Position numbers and translations under genes: made by a program. Shown piece by piece: positions 13,801-25,800 of a stretch of DNA of 60,000 nucleotides. A model generated the notes under the pieces. It was not told the DNA's origin and did no database searches. It saw only the letters and a list, made by a program, of their open reading frames with translations. The stretch's first letter is position 1; each line of letters begins with the position of its first letter. This stretch comes from Apostichopus japonicus (lineage: Eukaryota; Echinodermata; Holothuroidea; Aspidochirotida; Stichopodidae), in the NCBI RefSeq assembly GCF_037975245.1, contig NC_092572.1:22676489-22736488 (forward strand). Direction: 5' to 3'.

Positions 13801-16800
13801 CCACACTAGAGTGCCAGGACTACAGTAATAGCCAGAGCACATATGCTAGTGTTTGGTACTAATTCACACCACACTAGATTGCTATGCCTACAGTGATAGC
13901 CAGAGCATACAGTATATGCTAGTGTTTGGTATTAATTCACACCACACTAGAGTGCCAGGACTACAGTAATAGCCAGAGCACATATGCTAGTGTTTGGTAC
14001 TAATTCACACCACACTAGATTGCTAGCCCTACAGTGATAGCCAGAGCATACAGTATATGCTAGTGCTTGGTATTATTTCACACCACACTAGAGTGCCAGG
14101 ACTACAGTGATAGCCAGAGCACATATGCTAGTGTTTGGTACAAATTCACACCACACTAGAGTGCCAGGACTACAGTAATAGCCAGAGCACATATGCTAGT
14201 GTTTGGTACTAATTCACACCACACTAGATTGCTATGCCTACAGTGATAGCCAGAGCATACAGTATATGCTAGTGTTTGGTATTAATTCACAACACACTAG
14301 AGTGCTAGGACTACAGTGATAGGCAGAGCACATGCTAGTGTTTGGTACTACAGTAATTCACACCACACTAGAGTGCTAGCCTTGCAGTAAGCCAGAGCAA
14401 ATATGCTAGTGTTTGTACTGATATTATGCAATAGTTATTAGCTTTTTCAGTATTTCATGTGTTATACTTTGCGTTATGCAATAGTTATTAGCTGTTTCAG
14501 TATTTCATGTGTTATACTGTGAGTTAATTATGCAATAGCTATTAACTGTTTCAGTATTTCATGTGTTATACTGTGAGTTAATTATGCAATAGCTAATAAC
14601 TGTTTCAGTATTTCATGTGTTATACTGTGAGTTAATTATGCAATAGCTATTAGCTGTTTCAGTATTTCACGTGTTATACTGTGAGTTAATTATGCAATAG
14701 CTAATAACTGTTTCAGTATTTCATGTGTTATACTGTGAGTTAATTATGCAATAGCTAATAACTGTTTCAGTATTTCATGTGTTATACTGTGAGTTAATTA
14801 TGCAATAGCTAATAACTGTTTCAGTATTTCATGTGTTATACTGTGAGTTAATTATGCAATAGCTATTAACTGTTGCAGTATTTCATGTGTTATACTGTGA
14901 GTTATGCAATAGCTATTACAGTAGCTGTTTTCGTATTTCATGTGTTATACTGTGATTTGTTGTGATAGACAGTGTGAGAGTCCAAGCTTAGATATCTTGA
15001 AGCTTACAACTGATTTTGTTTTGCAGCCCTGATGGTGGAGAAACAGATGTTGCATCAAACAAGAGGAACCCGATGCTAGATTTATTTTATGGACAGTTTA
15101 AAGTAGAGGGCATCAACGAAGGTGATATGCTTCACTATTTCATTATAAAATTGAAATATATATGTAAGATGCATGCAGTCAAGATTTGGTACCATGATGT
15201 CCGCAATGCTAAAGAACTCCAACATCAATATGATACATGACAACTCTGTCTTGTAAATCTTATTTTACAAGGAGGAGAAGAAACAACAATAAATCAGCTG
15301 AAAGTCACAGGAAAATGTTATAAAATTAATAATTGAGATTGTCAAGTCTCTAGTAAGTTGTGGCAGAACTAATTCATCTTCAAAAATGGTGTCAGGTAGT
15401 CCTTGAAAACAGGTTATTTTGGGTACTTGAAAAGTCCTTGAATTTTGTTTTCAAGATTGTGTGGGAACCCTGTCATAGCATGTTGAAGGGAACTCTTAGA
15501 TCTATAACTTACAGTTTAACCGCTTCCAAACTCTATGGGTTGAACCAATCACTGCTCACTGTGCTAATGAAAGCTCCTTACAGTATATCCTGTAACTGCT
15601 TGAAGACTTTTCTCATCAACATTGATGTTGTAAATGATCTTCCAAACATTACTGTAATTCCCTCTTGTGAATTGATAGCTACAGTATATATTTGATTTAA
15701 AGGCATTGAAGACTCGCCCCAAACTGTGTGCGGCCATCTGAAAAGTTAAATTTCTGTTGCTTGCAAGTGACGTTTTGTTCGTATCGCTACAAAATGCAGA
15801 CAGTAATGAAACATGCTACCTTAATTGTTATCTTTAGCTGGACCTGAGATGTCCATCGCTGTTGTATACTCGTATACTGTGCTGTGGATATTGACCGCAG
15901 CTGTATGTACTGACTGTACACTAGTGTCTAATTACCGACGGTAGCTAGCTGTGTGTGTACTTCTGGGATCGATGGTGATGTTTAACACTTCTGTTACACC
16001 TCATTCGAAACTAGGTCAAATTGCCGGCATTAGACGTTTCTTTTTGGGGGGTCTTCACACCCTTTAAGCTAGATCTAATGTAGGTTGTTACATCACTATC
16101 ATCTATGTTACCTCCATTGCAGGTAAGAGATTTGTAAATACAGAGACCTTTGGACAATATCCTTTAAGAGTACAGGGTTTCTTTAACCTCCATGACAGTC
16201 TAGAGGCTTCCACCAGTCACGGTGAGATAGAAACAGTCAACAGTGACGCCAACGGAAAATCTGCACAAGAGGTAAGTGAAAAAAAAATCTGGATTTCTGT
16301 TTTTTTTTTTTACCAGATCAAATTTAATGTGTAAAAGTAAGTTGGCCTGACGTTTCCATCCTAGCAGGATCTTCTTCAAAGGCTAAATGACAAGTAACAG
16401 TAACAGAAGGGACAAAAACATGCACAGAATACAGACAGGTTGATGAGCATGGTGAACACAAAGAGATAGATGTAAAGGGGATTAGTAGACAAGGGATGGA
16501 GAGAAGAAAGAAACCAACAGAGGAAGAGGATAGGTAGGAGATAAACAGTGGAGAGACAAAGAGAGGATTAAGGGAAGGGGGTAGGGAATAAACTAGAGAA
16601 GGACAAGGACAGAAAGGTGTGGAGTAAAAAGGGTGGAAGAGAGCTATGAGAAGAGGAGTGAAGGGGAGGGGACAAGGGGAGAGGGTGGGGACAGAAGTTA
16701 GAATGAACCTTTGAAGAAGATCCTGCTAGGATCGAAACGTCAGGCCAACTTACTTTTACACATTCTCTTACACAGGCTCTCTAGTGGATAAGCAGTTTGC

Positions 16801-19800
16801 TAACAGTTTTATTTTATTCAGATCAAATTGAAGAAGTTTATTTTGGAATTTCCTAATTTTTGAAAATGTATTTTTTACCTTGTTGATTTCTGAAAACTCT
16901 TGCATCTTTCCCACCTCCAAGAGAGCACAATGCACATACTGTAGCTCAAGTGTGTATTATGACTTTCAGAAATTCTTTGTTTGTGGTCTTTCATTTTCTC
17001 ACCTTAGAGACGTTGCATTCACAAGAAGACGAGTTGAGTAATATTGTGGCTGATTTCAATGATACCATAAATGACAGCAACATTGCCAAATCCTAAACAT
17101 GCTGTTTAGCTCTCCCTCCCTATGACCATCCCTGTGCTATATCCTTTTTAGGATATGTAAAGTTTGACTTTTAAGCCAATTTACTGAACCAATCAGACAT
17201 GAGGAGAGAAGTACAGCCACTAAAGAGTGTAATTCATAATGTGTCTTCCTTCAATGTTTTGAATATATTATCATGTTTTGAATATATTATCATGTTTTGA
17301 ATAACTTATCATGTTTTGAATATCTAAATATTGTTTTGATATTATCCTTGTTATCTTCTCATTCATTCACAGCAATGGTTCACAAGGCTGCCTCATGTTT
17401 TGACCTTTGAACTCTCCCGTTTCCAATTCAACCAAGCCCTGGGAAGACCAGAGAAGATCCACAATAAGTTTAGATTTCCACAGACAATCTATATGGACAG
17501 GTAGTGCATAATTTATTCATTTATTTGTTTTATCGCCAATTGTGTACAATGGGAAAGGAAGTCTCCTATTAAGTCTTAAAAAGACTTAACAAGGTAGGAG
17601 ACTCCCCGGGAGAAACGAAAAGAAAAAATAATACTGACCGTTAGCTGTTTGTATTTGGTTATCAATTCTGCAAAAAAAATATGAATATATCTCTTCAAAC
17701 TGTGTCCTCCTCTTTGCTTGAATATTCAAGAGTATAGCTTCTGGGAAATTTTTTATATAAATTCTATGTATAATAAATTGTTTATCACATTTAAAGACAC
17801 CGAAGTTACATATCATATTTGTGTATGAAGTCTGATAAGTGAAGTCAATGAAATACATGATTAATATGTATTACAAGTTACTTTCAAGATGTCAGTTTTG
17901 TTTCCACCAAAATTATTGCAAATAATTGTTTTAAGTGGAATCTTTAAGTGTAAAGTATTGCATGAAGTAACTTTATAAGGAGAAGTAGAAATATATTACA
18001 CTGAGATATTAGAGGATATTAATGCAAATGAGATAGTGTGATATGAAAGAACACTAAAACTGACTCTAAAACTGAGGTTTGTGAACTGTGTTATCTGAAA
18101 GATCATTAGCAGCATATTGTATTTGTTTGTAGTTTCATCTTGGGTATGTTTTTGTTTCTTAAGTGCAATGGCTGATTATTTATTAATTATTAATTATTTA
18201 TTTAATCTATTGCGATGGCTCTCTCTTGCATGACTATTGACTGTCATGAGAACAACCTAGGGACAGAGGTAAGCAACACAGATTTTCCAGTAAACCACAT
18301 GTTTATAGGTAAACAATGCAATTGATGCATGGTCTGTGTAGCTGAAGAATTGCTTGATTGATTAATATTAATTTTTTCTATTATTATAGGTACATGGATT
18401 CTAACAGAGGAAGAGTCAAAGAGAAAAGAGAAGAGCTCCAACGAATGACAACACAGATGAATGCATTACAAGTTAGATTAGACAGGTAGGCTAGAGTGTA
18501 GGGCATTAACCTAGATAGATGAATGCATTACAAGTTAGATTAGACAGGTAGGCTAGAGTGTAGGGCATTAACCTAGATAGATGAATGCATTACAAGTTAG
18601 ATTAGACAGGTAGGCTAGAGTGTAGGGCATTAATCTAGATAGATGAATGCATTACAAGTTAGATTTCACAGGTAGGCTAGAGTGTAGGGCATTAACCTAG
18701 ATAGATGAATGCATTACAAGTTAGATTAGACAGGTAGGCTAGAGTGTAGGGCATTAATCTAGATAGATGAATGCATTACAAGTTAGATTAGACAGGTAGG
18801 CTACAGTGTAGGGCATTAATCTAGATAGATGAATACATTAGGTTACAATGTTGGTTCTATTATGTTTTATCTGTCTTGGTACCAATATAACGGCTCTATT
18901 TTGTTTACTCTGTCTAGGTATCAATGTTACGGCTCTATTATGTTTAATCTGTCTAGGTATCAATGTTACGGCTCTATTATGTTTAATCTGTCTAGGTATC
19001 AATGTTACAGCTCTATTTTGTTTACTCTGTCTAGGTATCAATGTTACGGCTCTATTATGTTTAATCTGCCCAGGTATCAATGTAATTACGGCTCTATTAT
19101 GTTTAATCTGTCTAGGTATCAATGTTACGGCTCTATTTTGTTTACTCTGTCTAGGTATCAATGTTACGGCTCTATTATGTTTAATCTGCCTAGGTATCAA
19201 TGTAATTACGGCTCTATTATGTTTAATCTGTCTAGGTATCAATGTTACGGCTCTATTTTGTTTACTCTGTCTAGGTATCAATGTTACGGCTCTATTATGT
19301 TTAATCTGTCTAGGTATCAATGTTATGGCTCTATTATGTTTAATCTGCCTAGGTATCAATGTTACGGCTCTATTATGTTAAATCTGTCTAGGTATCAATG
19401 TTATGGCTCTATTATGTTTAATCTGCCTAGGTATCAATGTAATTACGGCTCTATTTTGTTTACTCTGTCTAGGTATCAATGTTACGGCTCTATTATGTTT
19501 ACTCTGTCTAGGTATCAATGTTACGGCTCTGGAACCAAGAGATTTCCACTGCAGGATGTTCTTCGGTATGCGTTAGATTTTGCCACAGGTCAGAGTCCTG
19601 ACAACTGCTCAGCACCAGAAGATGTAGAGATGGTGTCTCCAAGTAGATCACCTCAAGCACCAGCAGAAGCTAAGTAAGTCTTCAGTCAATTTCAAACTAG
19701 TTTATAGCTTTACTGAGGATCATTGAACCAGAAATCTAACTAGAAAACAAATGGGAAACTTCAATCTTAGAAACAAGAATGAAGTTAATTTGTTGTTTTT

Positions 19801-22800
19801 ACTTCTACAATGGTTACATTGAATAAGTCTGTAACTCTTGATGAAGATTAGGTTCATGGGTGAGAGCTGGAGGATCTTAAATATCCACACATGTGAGAGG
19901 TGGGAGGGGGGGAGGGAGTAGTGGATGGATGGGGGTAATAAAGAAAGTTATCCAGATATCCAGTCTGGTGTAGACTGGATAATCTGCATTCATCATGGGT
20001 ATTTATGCCATCAGCAGCCAGGCTACACCAGACTAGTCTGCATGAATGATGTGTATTAATGCCATCAACAACCAGTCTACACCAGACTCTTGTCTGCATT
20101 TATTATGTGTATTTAGCCAGTCTATGCCAGACTCTAGTCTGCATTCATGATGTGTATTAATTCTATCAGCAGCCAGTCTACACCAGACTCTAATCTGCAT
20201 TCATGATGTGTATTAATGCCATTAGCACCAAGTCTACATCAGACACTAATTTGCTTTCATGATGTGTATTAATGCCATCAACAACCAGTCTACACCAGAC
20301 TCTAATCTGCATTCATGATGTGTATTTATTCCATCAGCATCCAGCCTACACCAGACTCTAGTCTGCACTTATGATGTGTATTTACTCTATCAGCAGCCAG
20401 TCTACACCAGACTATCAGCAGCCAGTCTACACCAGACTCTAATCTGCATTCATGATGTGTATTTATTCCATCAGCATCCAGCCTACACCAGACTCTAGTC
20501 TGCACTTATGATGTGTATTTATTCAATCAGCAGCCAGTCTACACTAGAGTCTAGTCCAGATTAGGGACATGCTTATTTATATATTCAATCAGCAGACAGT
20601 CAACACCAGACTCTAGTTTGCATTCATGATATGCGTATTTATTTATATTTATCTGCAGGCAATCTACACCAGAATCTAGTCCATACCCACCAGGTGGTGC
20701 TGTCTCATCTCCAATGGATGTCATGAAGTCACCTAGTGTGCCTGGATCCTGCCTGGGTCCTAAACACATCTCAGATGATGAGCTGAGCGTACTACAGGAA
20801 TGTCTCATGAGGTGGAGGAAAGAGGTTGAACTAGATGTCAAAGGTCAGTCAGAAATTTGATTTTAGCTAAATAAATTGATTGATTGGACGCAACTAAATA
20901 ATGGGCCAATATTCGGTACTTCTGTAAGAACTGTTGGACGGCAGGTTGTTCGGTTAGTATTCGATTCCACTAAAATTTAACAATTGAGTCAGAACTCACA
21001 GAGTGGTGGTTTTAAGGTATATTTGGTATTGATAAATCTACTTCCCTACTAAGAGTATGACAAGGCTGATCAATCTTGACTAATACAAAGTATTTGGTAT
21101 TGATAAATCTACTTCCCTACGAAGAGTATCACAAGGCTGATCCATCTTGACTAATAAAAAGTATTTGGTATTGATAAATCTACTTCCCTACTAAGAGTAT
21201 AACACGGCTAATTCATCTTGACTAATACAAAGCATTTGGTATTGATAAATCTACTTCCCTACTAAGAGTATCACAAGGCTGATCCAGCTTGACTTATACA
21301 AAGCATATGGTATTGATAAATCTACTTCCCTACTAAGAGTATCACAAGGCTGATCCATCTTGACTAATACAAAGCATTTGGTATTGATAAATCTACTTCC
21401 ATACTATGAGTATCACAAGGCTGATCAATCTTGACTAATACAAAGTATTTGGTATTGATAAATCTACTTCCCTACGAAGAGTATCACAAGGCTGATCCAT
21501 CTTGACTAATAAAAAGTATTTGGTATTGATAAATCTACTTCCCTACTAAGAGTATAACACGGCTAATTCATCTTGACTAATACAAAGCATTTGGTATTGA
21601 TAAATCTACTTCCCTACTAAGAGTATCACAAGGCTGATCCAGCTTGACTTATACAAAGCATATGGTATTGATAAATCTACTTCCCTACTAAGAGTATCAC
21701 AAGGCTGATCCATCTTGACTAATACAAAGCATTTGGTATTGATAAATCTACTTCCATACTATGAGTATCACAAGGCTGATCCATCTTGACTAATACAAAG
21801 CATTTGGTATTGATAAATCTACTTCCCTACTACAGGCATGAGATTTTTCCCCGAATTCGCTCCATATCCATGATTTCTTTTCTAACTCGGGGACAAAAAC
21901 TATTATCCTAACACACTGTAGCATACGCAAACTGGAGCCTATACCGCAATTTGTGCAAAGTTCCGTGATTTTTTTTTTACCGCAGGCTCATCCCTGCTAC
22001 TAAGAGTATCACAAGGTTGATCCATCTTGACTAATACAAAGTATTTAGTATTGATAAATCTACTTCCCTATTAAGAGCATCACAAGGCTGATCCATCTTC
22101 ACTCATACAAATCATTGACCCGAAGCTCCTCAGTAATCAGAACAATTAAATCAATTGCTTTATTAGTCTCATTATACATCATTTTAATCACTTTCTGACA
22201 AAACGAAAAGAAAATATTTGTGATTTTGGGGATTGATATAATGTAACTAAATTGAAGTACTGTAGTAGATGAGGTAATAATAAAATTTAATTACCAAGGT
22301 TTGCATTTCGGCATGTGAGTTTGACGAGAGGACAGGTTTTGCTCTGAAAGGATAGCTTTGGAACAAATTGAATCGCAATTTCCCAACATGACTTATCTCA
22401 CCTTAAATTACTTACATTTGAAATTAATATAACCATTTGAATATATCCAATGGTGTTATTAAACCATGATAGTCTCCATTTACTTACAGGCCTGCAAGAC
22501 AGCATTGACAGTATACGCCTTAATATAGAACACATGTTTGACGAGGAGGATTTGAGGAAGGTATGTCTTAAAGATATTTACTTGGAAAAAAAACCAGTGA
22601 TATCAATACTATTACATATATAATACTTTTTTTTATCCCTTTAATATTTTATGATAGTAATTGCATCAAAGAGTGTTGGTATAAATGCTCATCTTACTTC
22701 ATGATAATCCAACCAAATAATTACTTTTGCTAAAGGAAGTTGGCTAACTGATTTTCATTTTGAATTTCAGTTTGAATTCCATCTTCATGCAGTTCTGGTT

Positions 22801-25800
22801 CACGAGGGACAGGCCTCAGCCGGTCATTACTGGGCATATATCTTGGACCACAAACGAAATGTTTGGCTTAAGTTTAATGACATCTCGGTCGCTGAGGTCA
22901 GCTGGCCAGAGTTGGAACGAGAGTCAGTAGGAGGATCAGGGAATGCTAGTGCTTACTGTGTCATGTACATAGACTCCAGTCATCAGGAACTGCTCCAAGG
23001 TGCATCTATCTGTTTATTTATTGGTATTCGGTTAAGGGGGAGGGGGGGTAGATGGGTTTGACCGGGAGTGGGGATGGTCACATGGTGGGGTTGCATAGCA
23101 CTGGGACTATAAAGTTACTTGTGAGATGCTTCAATATCCTTATGATAATTGCCTCAATTGAATTTTAATGTTGAAAGTTACTGAATTGTTAATAAATTAA
23201 TTTATAAGATGGTTTATACATGGGTGGTTTATACTGGGTGTGTTTAAGTGTGTATGTGGATGGTCACTAGGTGAGTTAGAGTGGGAGTATGGGTGGTCAC
23301 TGGGTGTGGTAAAGTGCAAATGTGATTGGTCACTAGGTGGGTTTGTGTGGGAGTATGTGTGGTTACTGGGTGTGGTTAAGTGCAAATGTGGTTGGTCACT
23401 AGGTGGGCTAGAGTGGGAGTATGTGTGGTTACTGGGTGTGGTTAAGTGCAAATGTGGATGGTCACTAGGTAGGCTAGAGTTGGAGTATGTGTGGTTACTG
23501 GGTGTGGTTAAGTGCAAATGTGGATGGCCAATATGTGGGTTTGAGTGGGAGTTTGGATTGTTACTGGGTGCTTTATGGCGCAAGCCAGGAAAGCACCCGA
23601 TTCCTGTTTGCCCTCATCACAGGTTACTGGGTGTGGTTAAGTGCAAATGTGGATGGTCACTAGGTGGGATTGAGTGGGGGTATGGGTGGTTACTAGGTGT
23701 GGATTAGTACAAATGTGGATGGCCACTAGGTGGGTTTGAGTGGGAGTTTGGATTGTTACTGGGTGCTTTATGGCGCAAGCCAGGAAAGCACCCGATTCCT
23801 CTTTGCCCTCATCACACGCTCCTTCTCATGCACAGATTTGTCCGTGAATTCAGACTTGAATGAACCAGTGTTGAATCATCTGGCTGACGATTTGAGGCAA
23901 TTAATCTTAGAAGACAACAAGAGGTTTCGGGAAGAGTTGAGACAATGGGACAAAGAACAGAATCAGAGTGAGGTTCTAGCAGGAGGAGATGTAGGGGTAC
24001 GGACAGAGTCACGGGGGACCAGTGTACGTGACCTACCAAAAAATCAAAGGTCACTTGGTGAGCACAGTAAGTCTTCCCTTCAATGAATGAATCTTTCCTT
24101 ATACAAACAGATCAGTTAACAAACATGTCAGATACCATCGATGTCAGATACCATCGATGTCCTCACATTCTATACACTGATGTCCTCACATTCTATACAC
24201 AGTAATGTGTGAGAAACCATAGATGTCCTCACATTCTATACACAGTAATGTGTGAGAAACCATAGATGTCCTCACATTCTATACACAGTAATGTGTGAGA
24301 AACCATAGATGTCCTCACATTCTACACACAGTAATGTGTGAGAAACCATAGATGTCCTCACATTCTACACACAGTAATGTGTGAGAAACCATAGATGTCC
24401 TCACATTCTACACACAGTAATGTGTGAGAAACCATAGATGTCCTCACATTCTATACACAGTAATGTGTGAGAAACCATAGATGTCCTCACATTCTATACA
24501 CAGTAATGTGTGAGAAACCATAGATGTCCTCACATTCTACACACAGTAATGTGTCAGAAACCATTGATGTCCTCACATTCTATACACTGATGTCCTCACA
24601 TTCTATACACAGTAACGTTTCAGAAACCATCAATGTCCTCACATTTCATGTTGCTATGATAACTGCAGATGTAGCATGCTTTGCCTCAGATCCTTCTGGC
24701 ATCACTTGTATAATAATGAAAGTAAAACTATAGGGTACCGTTTGGGACTACTGCTGGTTATTTTACTTAATAAGTTTCCCATTAACTGTAACATTCTGAG
24801 ATTCAAACTGATGTTTATTAAGTGTTTTGTATGTATGTACAGTGTTAATCAAGTCTATATGGTGCGGTTATAGCAGGATAATGAATGAGGGAACCTTACA
24901 GCCTTAGCTAAGATAATGTCTGCCATCTACCACCACGGTGGATGAGGAGTCAACTAGTGACCTTAATTCTGTGAGTTTTCAATTAAAAGAATGAGTCATA
25001 TTGCATTATGTTTGAACCTTTCAGGCAAGCAACCTTCGGTAAATACAAGAACCTTTAGTTCTGCTTCAAGGTTTTCAACAGAACATTCTACAATGTCAGT
25101 GTCTGCAAGCCGTCAAGCAATTAAAGACTCACAAGATGTATTCTCCAAGCAAGGACCAGAGGCAGCTCTTATAAATGTAAGTAGAAGAATGAAGGTAAGA
25201 CTTCTGGGTCTCACTAAACAGTGATACCAGTTTCCAGAGTCTACACTAGACAGTGATACTAGTTTCCAGAGTCTACACCAGACAGTGAGAATACTTGTAG
25301 GTTTATATATATAGGTTTATTGATGCAGTATGTTATGAATTTTAAATTTTATTGCAATAAGATACACTGCGCATAGAATGATTGCTACTTGTTTTTTAAG
25401 CAATGTTTTTTAATCAACACTACATTAAATTTGGCAAATCACATGTACTGCACATGTACCTCTAGAGTCAAAGGTCACAATGTGTCACTATATCTGGCTG
25501 CATGCAACAAAAAGTTAACTGTTATCATAGTATTGAGATTCATCAGTATTACCTACTCTAGTTTTGATTTATATAATAATAATAATATTTGATTTTATAT
25601 AGCGCTTTTCACCAGCGATAGGCTTTACAGACGCTATATTAGCCCTGGTCAATGATAACCTGTCCCAGAGACAATCCCTCCAGTCGGCAGCAGTTATATA
25701 CTGCGCCCAATGACAAGTTACCTCACCCATTTAACCCCTGGGTGGAGAGAGGCAAGTGAGATAAAGCATCTTGCCCAGGGACACAACGTAGTGAACTAGG

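Noticed and set aside
23240-23707. 155-codon frame of CGWSLG-type repeats and its antisense [10 protein letters not shown] frame
   Set aside because: 66-bp period artefact, both strands open, intronic.
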